33,276 bases of DNA from an uncultured Planctomycetaceae bacterium (GCA_903927685.1 CAIYOB010001383.1:1-33276), one strand, 5' to 3'; positions 1-8,670 are shown, counted from the stretch's first letter. The notes: a model not told the origin generated them from the sequence alone. Made by a program: numbers and translations.

Positions 1-531
1 AGATCCTCAGCCAACGCCTCCCGCGTCCTCCTGCGTAATTCCGACCCTGCCGTTTCCGCCCACGCGGTTTGACTCTAAAATGGGGTGCGAAATATGGGGT
101 TAAACGATCCACCGCCACGCGTGCACGGTATACAACGATTTCCCCGCCCCAGCCGTCCGGGCTTCTTGAAAGCCCCTTCGGGCCATCCCTGCGACGCTGC
201 AGCCGGTCCCGGATGTCCGTCCCGGATGTCGGTCCCGCACCTTTACGCGGAACGCGCGGGCCGTTATCTTGTTGGTTTCCAAGTCGAGGCCTCGCCCCAG
301 GCAAAGGCCCGTCGCGTGGGACCAACGAGACAGCCCGCACCACCGAGTGGTCGCCGGCAACCTGCCTGCTCCCCCAGCGCAGACTGCCGCCCGTCAAGCG
401 TTGTCCGTTCGGCCTCCGGGGCGGGGCGTGCGAGGCCTCGATGCAGGGTCCGGCACAGGATGGTGGTTCCATCGGGCGGCTGCCTGCTCTGCAACAAGCG
501 ACGAACGACTCGGAACGAGGTATTCGGTTTC
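1..531. other. Upstream region of amtB, no convincing gene
   Basis: No gene is supported here. Frame 1 is open from the first base to a TGA at 70-72 and could be the last 23 codons of a gene entering from the left, but the residues match nothing I recognise. The frame of amtB is also open upstream to about position 85; that extension is rich in Arg, Pro and Ser with no domain, typical of open frames in GC-rich non-coding DNA, so I place the amtB start at 532. I looked for a sigma-54 (-24/-12) promoter, common in front of nitrogen genes, and for RNase P, tmRNA or SRP RNA signatures, and saw none. A short 13-nt tandem repeat lies at 206-237. Confidence 0.5.
206..237. repeat. 13-nt tandem repeat, about 2.5 copies
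   Basis: The unit GTCCCGGATGTCC occurs at 206-218, again with one final-base change at 219-231, and its first six bases a third time at 232-237. It lies in the untranslated region about 300 bases before amtB. Nothing links it to a function; replication slippage is the simplest explanation. Confidence 0.7.
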
Positions 532-1968
532 ATGGACAAGTTTGAACGATGGGCGTCGGCCTGGGGAACGCTGGCGCGGGCGAGCTGTTTGTTGTTGGGA
601 ATCTTGCTGCCGCAAACCGCGTGGGCCGACCCTGTTGAAACGCCCACACTGGACGTGGTCAGTCACAAGGCGGACGCCGCGGCCTTGGCGGGGCATAACG
701 CGTGGATGCTGACGAGTTCGGCCCTCGTGCTGTTCATGACCGCGCCCGGCTTAGCCTTGTTCTACAGCGGCTTGGTCCGCAAGAAAAACGTCCTGGGCGT
801 GATGATGCAGTGCATCTTCTTGATGGCCCTGATGACCGTGATCTGGGCCCTTTGGGGATACTCGCTGGCTTTCGGCGGCAGCCATCCGCTGCTCGGCAAT
901 GGCGAATTCCTGTTCATGCAGAACGTCGCCCGGAGTTGGGATCCGGTTGCCAACGCCGCGGTCACGCCGATGGAAGGCGCGATCCCGCGGCTGACGCACA
1001 TGCTGTTTCAAGGCATGTTCTTTATCATCACGCCAGCCCTGATTTGCGGGGCCTTTGCGGAACGGATGAAGTTCAGCACGCTGGTCGTGTTCATGATCCT
1101 GTGGGGCACATTCGTTTATTGCCCGCTGTGCCACTGGGTCTGGGACGGCGGCCTGCTGGCGTTCGTCAAGACCGGCGCCGAGGGCTCCGGCCTGGCAGGC
1201 GGCGCGCTGGATTACGCAGGCGGAACGGTGGTTCATATCAGCTCGGGCGTTTCGGCCCTGGTCGCAGCGTTGCTGATCGGCCGGCGGCTGGGTTACGGCC
1301 GCGAGCCGATGCCGCCGCACAACTTGACCTATACCGCCTTGGGCGCCGCCATGCTGTGGGTGGGCTGGTTCGGCTTCAATGCCGGCAGCGCCCTGATGTC
1401 GGACGAAATGGCCGCCAGCGCCTTTGCCGCCACGCATTTCTCGGCTGCGGCGGGAGCGCTCAGCTGGGCTGGCGCCGAGTGGTTTTCGCGCGGCAAGCCG
1501 ACGATTCTGGGAACCTGTTCCGGCGCCGTGGCCGGATTGGTCTGCATCACACCGGCCGCAGGCTTCGTGAACCCGATGCCCGCCCTGGTGATCGGCGCGG
1601 CGGCGGGCGTGGTCTGCTTCCTGGCCTGTACGACGATCAAGGCCAAGTTCGGGTACGACGATTCGCTGGATGCCTTCGGCGTGCACGGCGTCGGCGGCAC
1701 GCTGGGCGCCCTCCTGACCGGCGTGTTTGCCACGCGGGCCTGCACCGACATGGACGCCGGCCAGCCGCTGGGCTTGTTGGAAGGCGGCAGCCGGTTGCTG
1801 GTCGGCCAGATCGTCGCTACCTTGGTCACCTACGTCGTGGCGGCGGTGGCCACGTTGATACTGCTCAAACTGCTCGACGCCGTGATGGGACTGCGCGTGT
1901 CGCAAGAGCAGGAGACGCAGGGCCTGGATCTGAGCCAACATGGCGAAGAAGGCTACATCTACATCTAA
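532..1968 (+). CDS. amtB: Ammonium transporter (Amt/Rh family)
   Basis: 478 residues. An inner-membrane channel that takes up ammonium/ammonia. A Sec-type signal peptide (LLLGILLPQTAWA, residues ~22-34) precedes a small periplasmic segment, as in classical AmtB precursors. Family hallmarks are visible in order: FYSGLVRKKNVLG after the first membrane helix, GAFAERMKF with a pore-gating Phe, the CHWVWDGG block with the first pore histidine, DYAGGTVVHISSG with the conserved Asp of the ammonium-recruitment site, and DAFGVHGVGGTLG with the second pore histidine. About eleven membrane helices follow the signal peptide. ATG 532 is chosen because it directly precedes the signal peptide; the ribosome site (CGAGG) is weak. 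glnK follows after 12 bases, the usual amtB-glnK pair. The family identification is secure. Confidence 0.97.
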   Translation: MDKFERWASAWGTLARASCLLLGILLPQTAWADPVETPTLDVVSHKADAAALAGHNAWMLTSSALVLFMTAPGLALFYSGLVRKKNVLGVMMQCIFLMALMTVIWALWGYSLAFGGSHPLLGNGEFLFMQNVARSWDPVANAAVTPMEGAIPRLTHMLFQGMFFIITPALICGAFAERMKFSTLVVFMILWGTFVYCPLCHWVWDGGLLAFVKTGAEGSGLAGGALDYAGGTVVHISSGVSALVAALLIGRRLGYGREPMPPHNLTYTALGAAMLWVGWFGFNAGSALMSDEMAASAFAATHFSAAAGALSWAGAEWFSRGKPTILGTCSGAVAGLVCITPAAGFVNPMPALVIGAAAGVVCFLACTTIKAKFGYDDSLDAFGVHGVGGTLGALLTGVFATRACTDMDAGQPLGLLEGGSRLLVGQIVATLVTYVVAAVATLILLKLLDAVMGLRVSQEQETQGLDLSQHGEEGYIYI

Positions 1969-2319
<351 letters not shown>

Positions 2320-2337
2320 GTTGGCGTTTTCGTCCGT

Positions 2338-3057
2338 TCACTTCGTCGCCGCGGCGTTGCCCTTGACGCGTCTCGCCACCCGCGCCACGCGTTCGCCCAG
2401 TCGCCGCGCCGCGTCGACTTCCCCGTCACCGACTCCGGGGTCCAACGGTCCGGTCATCGCCGTGGCGCCGATTTCGCCCCAGCTGTCTTCGCCTTCCGCA
2501 TCCTGGTACAGCGGCCCCGCCACGATCATGCGGTTGTTCAGCATGAACAGCAGCAGCGAAATGACGGTATGCTCCTTGCCGCCCGTCTGGCCGCCGCCGG
2601 TGGCGAAGGCCCCGCCCACCTTGTCCGTGAAATCGACTTTCCATTTCCAGTTCCAGTCATCGATGACCACCTTCATTTCGCCCGCGATGTCGGCAAAATA
2701 GGTCGGCGAGCCGAGCACGAGGCCGTCGGCTGCTTGCAGATCTGCCTGCGTCGCATCCTGGACCCGCTTGACCGTCACGGAAACGCCAGGCACGCGCCGA
2801 ACTCCCTCGGCGACAGCGGCCGCCATCGCCTCGGTGTTCCCGCGGCGGGAGTGATAAGCGACCAGCACGCGGACCGTGGGCCCCTCGGGCGCTGCCTGGC
2901 CGGCGGAATCGGCGGCCGCACAACTGGCCGCCCCCGCCAGGACCGCCAACACGACCGCCAAGGACCGTTGACGCGTCATCACTTCCCAAGGACCAGTGAC
3001 GAATGACCAATCACCAGTGACAAATGACGAATGACGAACGGGTTCCAAACTCATCAT
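2338..3057 (-). CDS. Exported flavodoxin-fold protein (WrbA/flavodoxin-like)
   Basis: Flavodoxin-type FMN-binding protein, perhaps an NAD(P)H:quinone oxidoreductase-like or electron-carrier protein. The phosphate loop reads VAYHSRRGNTEAMA; GSPTYFADIAGEMK and FATGGGQTGGKEHT match the flavin-contacting loops of the WrbA/flavodoxin family. Two starts compete. ATG 3057 has a strong AAAGGAG site nine bases upstream and gives 239 residues, but puts about 26 residues, 18 of them translated from heptamer repeats, ahead of the hydrophobic signal. ATG 2979 gives 213 residues starting at MTRQRSLAVVLAVLAG, a clean Sec signal or weak lipoprotein signal (AASC), with a poor ribosome site. Export is unusual for a flavodoxin. 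It converges on glnK, leaving 18 bases between the stops. Fold is clear; substrate is not. Confidence 0.82.
   Translation of the reverse strand: MMSLEPVRHSSFVTGDWSFVTGPWEVMTRQRSLAVVLAVLAGAASCAAADSAGQAAPEGPTVRVLVAYHSRRGNTEAMAAAVAEGVRRVPGVSVTVKRVQDATQADLQAADGLVLGSPTYFADIAGEMKVVIDDWNWKWKVDFTDKVGGAFATGGGQTGGKEHTVISLLLFMLNNRMIVAGPLYQDAEGEDSWGEIGATAMTGPLDPGVGDGEVDAARRLGERVARVARRVKGNAAATK
2994..3035. repeat. Heptamer repeat array, six units
   Basis: Six consecutive 7-base units related to CAGTGAC/GAATGAC fill 2994-3035, with the final GAC (in one unit CAC) kept in every unit. The 42-base array is a multiple of three and stays open in the reading frame of the flavodoxin gene, between its best ribosome site and its signal peptide. 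It resembles the short tandemly repeated repetitive sequences with 7-base period described in cyanobacteria and some other bacteria. Confidence 0.8.
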
Positions 3058-3190
3058 GCTGCAAGTCTCCTTTCGGGGCCCCCAAGAATGGAATTTGCCT
3101 GCCTCTGGCATGTTTTTGGACACCAGACTATGTTACTTTATGTCCGGGGCTCAGACCAATTCGGAACGAGGGTGTCGACGAGAGAATTCG

Positions 3191-3991
3191 ATGTTGATGC
3201 GACGAAGCAAACGGCAGCAAGCCGAGCGGGAAAAGCGATCTGGCATGCGGGAAGCAGGACGGTTCAATGCCCAAGTCATGGACTTCATCCGGCCGTACAT
3301 TCAAGCTGGCATCACGACCGGCGAGATCGACCGGCGGGTGCATGAGTACACGCTGGACCACGGGCACATCCCGGCCTCGCTGAATTACCAGGGGTACCCG
3401 AAGAGTTGCTGCACCAGTGTGAACGAAGTCATTTGCCACGGCATCCCCGGCGACTACGTGCTGCGGGACGGCGATATCGTCAACGTCGACATCACGACCA
3501 TCGTCGACGGCTGGCATGGCGACCAATCCGAGACCTTCCTGATCGGCAATGTCTCGGAGGAAGCTCGCCGCGTCACCCAGTGCGCGTTCGATTGCCTGTG
3601 GATCGCAATCGACACCATCAAGCCGAATTGCCGCGTGTCGGACATTGGCTCGGCCATCGTGCGTCTGGCCCACGCTCGCGGCTTCACGGTCGTCAAGGAC
3701 TACGTCGGGCACGGGCTGGGCCGCAAGTTCCATCAGGACCCCACCATATCGCACGTCCCGACCCCGGAAGGCCGACGCCAGCGGTTGCCCCAGGGCGTCG
3801 CGTTTACGATCGAGCCGATGATCAACGTCGGCGGTCCGGACGGCCACCAGGACGAAAAAGACGGCTGGACGGTACGGACCAAGGACGGCAAGCTGTCGGC
3901 CCAGTTCGAGCACACCGTGATCATGGGGCACGAGGGCCCGGAGGTCCTCACGCTGACCAAGAACGGCCCCCAGCGAGGACACAAGTTCTAG
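3191..3991 (+). CDS. map: Methionine aminopeptidase, type I
   Basis: 266 residues. Removes the initiator methionine from new proteins in the cytoplasm. The pita-bread fold and all five metal ligands are recognisable: Asp in DGDIVNVDIT, Asp in GDQSETF, His in GHGLGRKFHQDP, Glu in TIEPMI and Glu in QFEHT; the catalytic-pocket His is in ICHGIPGD. The frame is open further upstream, but residues before MLMRRSKRQQ show no family similarity, so ATG 3191 is chosen (ATG 3197 is possible). The purine run GAGAGA just upstream is a weak ribosome site. The stop at 3989-3991 shares bases with the stop of the converging glycosyltransferase. No ribosomal-protein neighbours are present, unlike the classic spc-operon map. 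Confidence 0.96.
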   Translation: MLMRRSKRQQAEREKRSGMREAGRFNAQVMDFIRPYIQAGITTGEIDRRVHEYTLDHGHIPASLNYQGYPKSCCTSVNEVICHGIPGDYVLRDGDIVNVDITTIVDGWHGDQSETFLIGNVSEEARRVTQCAFDCLWIAIDTIKPNCRVSDIGSAIVRLAHARGFTVVKDYVGHGLGRKFHQDPTISHVPTPEGRRQRLPQGVAFTIEPMINVGGPDGHQDEKDGWTVRTKDGKLSAQFEHTVIMGHEGPEVLTLTKNGPQRGHKF

Positions 3992-4968
3992 TCGTTCGCC
4001 AAGGCCGAGAATGGGGTTGGGGTGGCTGGGGTCAAGCCGCGGGGTACGAGCGGCCAGCCCCCAATCTTTGCCTCGGGAGGCGCGCCGCACTCGCCCCCAA
4101 GTACTCCGATCCCGCGTCTCGATTCGCTCCCTCGGCTCCCCTCCGTTGCGTGCCGTTCGTTACAGATCCCGTGCTCCGTCCAGGTGATCCGCCGGGCTCG
4201 GACTTGTTGCAGCTTCCGCCGGTTCGCCTGGACTTGCTCCGCCGATGCGTAGGCTCGGGGATGGCCAAGGTGAACGCAGACCAGCGAGTACTTCAGCCGT
4301 TGGGACCGGACCCCGTGGTTCGTCATGCGGACCCCCAGGTCTTTGTCGTCCGAGCCGTAGGAGTATGACTCGTCAAACCCGTTCACCGCCAGCACGTCGT
4401 GCTTCCAAGCCGACGCGTTCGCGCCGACCAGCACGCCGGGACGCGGCGTGAGCCAATCCAGCAGCCGGGCCAGCAGCCGGTTGCGGGTCAGTCGGTAGCG
4501 GAATCTCCCGGCCGGCAGCCCGCGAGCCGCCAGCCAAGCGACTTGAAAGACCCGCTGGGCCTCGATGTCCTCGGGTCCTAATCCCGCATGCAGCTCGGGG
4601 GGCAGATCCAGGTGGCTGCCACCGGCGATGTAGTAATTGGGCCGGGCCAGTCGGCAGTGGGCCGCCACAAAGTCATCGCGGGGAATAATGTCGCCGTCGG
4701 TGAAGATCAGGTAGTCGCCGGCGGCGCGGACAATCGTCTCATTCAGAATCCGGCCTTTGCGGAACCCTCGATCCTCGTGCCACACGTGCCGGATGTTCAG
4801 CTGCGATTCCGCTCGAAATCGCGCGACCAGTTCTCGCGTCGGGATCCCGCTCCCGTCGTCGGCGACCAACACCTCGAAGTCTCGCCTCGTCTGGCAACTC
4901 AGGCCAACTAGCGTCTTCTCCAGCGACGAGGGACTATTGTAGGTACTGACAATGACGGAAACGTCCAC
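3988..4968 (-). CDS. Glycosyltransferase family 2 with C-terminal galactosyltransferase-like region
   Basis: 326 residues, cytoplasmic GT-A enzyme transferring a sugar from a nucleotide-sugar. VSVIVSTYN and VLVADDGSG are the nucleotide-binding strands; LIFTDGDIIPRDDF supplies the DxD-like metal site; GANASAWKHDVLAVNGFDESYSYG and SDDKDLGVRM match the C-terminal acceptor-side motifs (Glyco_transf_7C type). The start is GTG 4968, with GGGGAGG seven bases or so upstream; an ATG at 4973 is out of frame. The frame is open further upstream through the tRNA gene to 5286, which cannot be coding. The family fold appears to end near residue 262 (TWTEHGI); the last ~60 residues look like read-through into non-coding sequence before a stop that overlaps map. 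Acceptor unknown. Confidence 0.88.
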   Translation of the reverse strand: MDVSVIVSTYNSPSSLEKTLVGLSCQTRRDFEVLVADDGSGIPTRELVARFRAESQLNIRHVWHEDRGFRKGRILNETIVRAAGDYLIFTDGDIIPRDDFVAAHCRLARPNYYIAGGSHLDLPPELHAGLGPEDIEAQRVFQVAWLAARGLPAGRFRYRLTRNRLLARLLDWLTPRPGVLVGANASAWKHDVLAVNGFDESYSYGSDDKDLGVRMTNHGVRSQRLKYSLVCVHLGHPRAYASAEQVQANRRKLQQVRARRITWTEHGICNERHATEGSRGSESRRGIGVLGGECGAPPEAKIGGWPLVPRGLTPATPTPFSALAND

Positions 4969-5129
4969 AACATCCTCCCCGCCGGGACCAGTCCATCGGC
5001 CTGCGCGGTCGGCGATCCGCGTGCCACGCCCAGCGGGGCGGAATGATACGATGGCCAAGTCCCGCGGAGCAAGCCCAAGTTCGGTCCGGGCCTTAATCGG
5101 GGTACCTGAGTTTCTTGGCCCCACTCCGC

Positions 5130-5157
5130 TTGCGTGTCCGTAAAGACTTGCTAAACT
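5130..5157 (+). promoter_or_regulatory. Possible promoter of tRNA-Gly
   Basis: TTGCGT (5130-5135) and TAAACT (5152-5157) stand 16 bases apart, a fair sigma-70-like -35/-10 pair. Initiation would fall near 5164, about 27 bases before the tRNA. Based on motif spacing alone. Confidence 0.4.
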
Positions 5158-5190
5158 CAATTCCGATCCGACAAGATCGGCTCCCCCAAC

Positions 5191-5263
5191 GCGGGCGTAA
5201 CTCAGTTGGCAGAGTGCAGCGTTCCCAACGCTGATGTCGAGGGTTCGAATCCCTTCGCCCGCT
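5191..5263 (+). tRNA. tRNA-Gly (anticodon CCC)
   Basis: 73 bases with complete cloverleaf: acceptor GCGGGCG pairs with CGCCCGC (5256-5262), D-arm ACTC/GAGT, anticodon stem CAGCG/CGCTG with loop TTCCCAA, and T-arm GAGGGTTCGAATCCCTT. The anticodon at 5224-5226 is CCC, reading the glycine codon GGG. The 3' CCA is not encoded; the discriminator base is T5263. A hairpin terminator follows after five bases. Confidence 0.97.
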
Positions 5264-5268
5264 CTTCG

Positions 5269-5312
5269 CAAAGCCTGACGCAACAAACAGTTGCTTCAGG
5301 CTTTGTGTTTTC
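5269..5312 (+). terminator. Intrinsic terminator after tRNA-Gly
   Basis: CAAAGCCTGA (5269-5278) pairs perfectly with TCAGGCTTTG (5296-5305), and an inner GCAAC (5280-5284) pairs with GTTGC (5290-5294) around an AAACA loop. The T-rich tail TGTTTTCT follows at once (5305-5312). Confidence 0.85.
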
Positions 5313-5671
5313 TATCCCGGGGGTCGGCGGCCGAACCCCGTGACGCCACCGGACACTGCGTCCCGCGACCGCTTCCGTACGCCGGAGGAACGACCTCTCG
5401 CGTGTGCGCGTCGCCGGATGCGGGCCGAACCGTATCCAACGCGTCGCCTCTCCGCTGCGAAGATCATGTAGATTCCGGACATGAACATCGAAACATCGCA
5501 GCCTGCGGGGGTGGGACGCTCGTCAGGCACGACCTGACGTGCGCGGAATGCAACTGGTGACGTTTTCAGCCGGATGGGCGCAAACCTGAAAGCGGGCGAA
5601 GCCCAACAGCAGGATGCGAGTTCGTTTTCGAGTAGCACTGCCTGGGACTTGGGAAGTGGTTATGGAACGGA
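5313..5671. other. Intergenic region between tRNA-Gly and the GH78-like gene
   Basis: 359 bases between the tRNA terminator and the stop of the convergent GH78-like gene. The open frames in it are Arg/Ser/Ala-rich without recognisable motifs or ribosome sites. I see no RNA gene and no strong terminator for the glycosidase block. Confidence 0.5.
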
Positions 5672-8356
5672 TCAGGTGTGTTTGAGCTGCAGGGTTGTCC
5701 GTGTCGCGGGGAGGGCATAACGGACATGGCCTGCGGGAGCCTCGCCGACGGCACGGGGCAGATCCACACGCTCTTCAAGCCGCAACACGGCTTCTGTCTG
5801 GCAGCCGGGAGGCGGTTCGATGGTAAGTTCGCGCTGGCCCGGAACTCCGCGAGCCGAAAACCGTAGCGGCCCGCGCACCGTGTGCGCCGTCAGTTCAAGG
5901 CCGTCGATGTCGGCCAGCTGCGGGCGCACTTCGGCCCGCACAAAGCCCGGCGTCAGCGGCCGGATGCCGGCCAGACCCTGGATCGCGATGTAAAGCGGCA
6001 CGACAGCGCAGTGACTCCATTGCTGGCCGGAATCGGGCCGGGCAGTCCAGTCCTCCTGCAGAGTCAGATTGAGACGCACCGAGTCCATCGTGGCCCAGCG
6101 CTGGCGCAGGTCCTTCACAAGCACGTCGGCGCGGCCGCCCTTGGCCAGGGCCCAGAGCCGCCAGCCGGCGTTGCACGGATAGGAGAAGCCCATCTCCGGG
6201 GGACAATCGGCCAAGGCGCGCAGGCCGGCGGCGGTCGCTCCTCCCGGGCATTGGTCGAACAGAATCGCCGTGGCGAGCGAGCGGTCGCAGAGCCGCGGCT
6301 GCGGTTCCTCCGCCAACCAGGGCAGGTTATTGACGAACAGTTGGCGGTCGGGACTCCAAAACCGCGCCACGGTGGCGGCCTCCAACCGCGTTCCGAATTG
6401 CCGCACGGCGTCGGCGGTGGCCGCATCGCCGCAGGCCCGGCAGAGGGGGGCCAGCGCGCGCTGCAGGGCCGCGGCAGCGTAGAGATTGAACGCGCACTGC
6501 TTGTGCCGTTGGTGCTGATAGGCCGAGTGGTCGATCCATACCGACGGGATGCCGATGTTCTCGACGGGCAGCAGACCATCCGGGCCGAGCAGGCGGTGCA
6601 AGTAATCGGCGAACCGCAGCAAGCGCGGATACGGTTCGCGCAGGTCGTCCAGGTTTCCCGTGTAGGTGTAGTGATGCCAGCAGTCGAAGTTGAACTGGAC
6701 GCCGTGATCGAGAATCGGTCCCCACACGGTCAGATCGAGCTGCCGTTCCATCAGCCGGGCCAGGCGATCGTAAGCCGGCCAGCAGTCGAGGAAGAAACCG
6801 TCCTTGGTCAAGCCCTGGCTGAAGGTGGTCACGAACCGCGCGGGGAGCCTTGTTTCTCCGAACACCAGATGCACCGCATGCAGTTGGTGGGCGCCGTCGC
6901 CGCTGTATTGCTGGCGTTCGCGCGCCATGCCGTCGACCAAGGTCTCCTGGGCGCAATTGTGCAGCGTGTTGATCGAGGCGTCAAACAACCGCTGGACAGC
7001 AGGCTCGTTGGTCTTTACCTCCGGCTGGTTCGGCCAGGGGAACATGCGACGGCGCACGCCCACGTCGCGGACGGTGACCGTGCCGGCAGCCCCATGCACG
7101 TGGAGTTGCAGCCAACGCAGGCTCTCGAAATCGAAACACTCGAAGCGGTTGACGCCCGGGCGGCAGATGAAGCGCGTCCAGGAATCGAAATGCGAATTCA
7201 ACAGGGCCGGCCCGCCGAGCTGATGCGCTTCATGCACCAGCAGTTCCACAACGGTGCCGGCGGGCGCGTCGATGGTGAAATACGGCCAGCCCACCACCTG
7301 CTCGGCCAGTTCAAACGTGAGGGCTGCGCCGCGCACACCGTCCAGCTTCACCTGCCAGACGCCGGGCGACGTCTGAGTGCCGGACGGTTCGCGCACCGCG
7401 TGGAACGCGTCGGGCGTGCGGAACTCGAAATACTCCTGCGGCGGGCGAAGCCATTCGAGCCAGAGCGACTCCGACAGTTTCTCCGCCGGCACCAACGTCT
7501 CGCCCAGCAGCGGGATGCTGCGCGGATGCAGCTCGACCTCCGGAGGACCACCGCCCACATCCAACGTGTATTCGTAATACCCGGCCGACAGGGCCGGCTG
7601 GTTCGGCGAACCGGCCAACGGCATCGCAGGCAGCCAGTCACTCGTGGGCGCGAACTCCGCTGTGCTCCAGCCGTAGGGATAGAGCCGCGCGTCGAACTCC
7701 TCCTGCAAAGCCCGCAGAAACCAGCGTTTGAACTGGCCCGGTCGCCAGGCCCGACACAGAAACGCCCGCCACGCCCCGTCGGAGACGAGCCGCTCTAGGC
7801 GGCCATCGGCGTGCTCGATCTCCAGCCAGAACAGGAAGCCCGGCTTGCCGATCGGCCACGTGCCGTCGCCTTGCCCGTAAAACAGCACGGTGGCGCCGAT
7901 CACATTCCGCCCCGCCCCCAGCGCGGCGGTGAGATCCACCGGATCGGCCTCCAGCCAGCGCGGATCGCACGGCGCCGGGCCCCACTGGATCCGGCGCCCG
8001 TTGACCTCCAGCAGATAACGGCTGTCGGCCGCAATCCAGCCGGTGACCCGCCGTGGTTGGGCCGGCAGATCCAGTTCGCGCCGGAACATGATGAACGTGT
8101 TTGGCAGCGTGCGTCCGGACGGATACCAAATCCAGTGCGCCGGGGCAAGGTCCGGCAGGGGGTGGGAAAGGACCGGCGCCGGGGCCTTTGCGGCGGCGAA
8201 AAAATGCGGCGGCGCGGCGCGGACATCCAGAGGCTGCGGCGAGGGAGCGGCGGACGGTTCGGCCGCGCGGGTCGATGCGGCCAGTGACCCGCCGAACACG
8301 CCGAGTCCGGCGGTGGCGAGGGCCTGGCGGCGATTGATGGGGGTTGACGGTGTCAT
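5672..8356 (-). CDS. Tat-exported GH78-like alpha-L-rhamnosidase
   Basis: 894 residues; predicted to release terminal L-rhamnose from glycans outside the cytoplasm. The leader INRRQALATAGLGVFGGSLA is a twin-arginine signal. Beta-sandwich regions follow: WIWYPSGRTLPNTFIMFRRE with IAADSRYLLEVNGRR (~75-130) is the typical N-terminal jelly-roll of GH78 proteins. The (alpha/alpha)6 catalytic domain begins near residue 470 with DGMARERQQYSGDGAH, equivalent to the D-x-x-R-D/E-x-x-x-W-x-GD signature around the family's general acid; the Trp is Tyr here. A C-terminal beta-domain (AIQGLAGIRPLTPGFVRAEVRP onward) matches the usual tail. ATG 8356 is chosen over an in-frame TTG 8365 because AGGAG lies nine bases before it. 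Last gene of the block; its leader closely resembles that of the gene at 12033. Specificity is inferred. Confidence 0.82.
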   Translation of the reverse strand: MTPSTPINRRQALATAGLGVFGGSLAASTRAAEPSAAPSPQPLDVRAAPPHFFAAAKAPAPVLSHPLPDLAPAHWIWYPSGRTLPNTFIMFRRELDLPAQPRRVTGWIAADSRYLLEVNGRRIQWGPAPCDPRWLEADPVDLTAALGAGRNVIGATVLFYGQGDGTWPIGKPGFLFWLEIEHADGRLERLVSDGAWRAFLCRAWRPGQFKRWFLRALQEEFDARLYPYGWSTAEFAPTSDWLPAMPLAGSPNQPALSAGYYEYTLDVGGGPPEVELHPRSIPLLGETLVPAEKLSESLWLEWLRPPQEYFEFRTPDAFHAVREPSGTQTSPGVWQVKLDGVRGAALTFELAEQVVGWPYFTIDAPAGTVVELLVHEAHQLGGPALLNSHFDSWTRFICRPGVNRFECFDFESLRWLQLHVHGAAGTVTVRDVGVRRRMFPWPNQPEVKTNEPAVQRLFDASINTLHNCAQETLVDGMARERQQYSGDGAHQLHAVHLVFGETRLPARFVTTFSQGLTKDGFFLDCWPAYDRLARLMERQLDLTVWGPILDHGVQFNFDCWHHYTYTGNLDDLREPYPRLLRFADYLHRLLGPDGLLPVENIGIPSVWIDHSAYQHQRHKQCAFNLYAAAALQRALAPLCRACGDAATADAVRQFGTRLEAATVARFWSPDRQLFVNNLPWLAEEPQPRLCDRSLATAILFDQCPGGATAAGLRALADCPPEMGFSYPCNAGWRLWALAKGGRADVLVKDLRQRWATMDSVRLNLTLQEDWTARPDSGQQWSHCAVVPLYIAIQGLAGIRPLTPGFVRAEVRPQLADIDGLELTAHTVRGPLRFSARGVPGQRELTIEPPPGCQTEAVLRLEERVDLPRAVGEAPAGHVRYALPATRTTLQLKHT

Positions 8357-8670
8357 GTGGCTCAACTCCTATTCACGTTTCCTTCCTGAAGCTGCTTCCG
8401 AGCCGTGATCACGACTCGCCGAGTAATCCACCGCCCACCCCTTCGCCAGCACGCACCCCGTGAATCCGGTTGGGACACGGAGGACACTGACGACACGGAG
8501 AAGAATTAGACCAGGACGACGGGCAGAACGCAAACCACACCCTTCACTGGCCGCCGTTGATCGCATTTCCGTCTCGGCCAACTTCTCCTGATGTGTCTCC
8601 GTTTGTCCGTGTCGTCCGTGTCATCCGCGTCCTATGTCCGTCGCGCACCGCGTTCGCTCCGTGGCATCGG
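8357..8670. other. Gap inside the glycosidase block with inverted 9-mer arrays
   Basis: 314 bases between the stop of the (alpha/alpha)6 glycosidase gene and the start of the rhamnosidase-like gene, all on the - strand. No gene is seen. It contains the ribosome site of the downstream gene and two short arrays of 9-base repeats in opposite orientation. Confidence 0.6.
8474..8628. repeat. Two inverted 9-mer repeat arrays
   Basis: Array A is three 9-base units, GACACGGAG at 8474-8482 and 8492-8500 with a variant between. Array B is four degenerate units of the reverse-complement type at 8593-8628 (for example GTCGTCCGT). GACGACACGGA (8489-8499) is an exact reverse complement of TCCGTGTCGTC (8606-8616), so the two arrays could fold into a long hairpin with a loop of about 106 bases in the transcript of the - strand operon. 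Confidence 0.65.

Noticed and set aside
5882..7798. Long + strand open frame opposite the GH78-like gene
   Set aside because: No recognisable motif or ribosome site; composition is that of a codon-position shadow.
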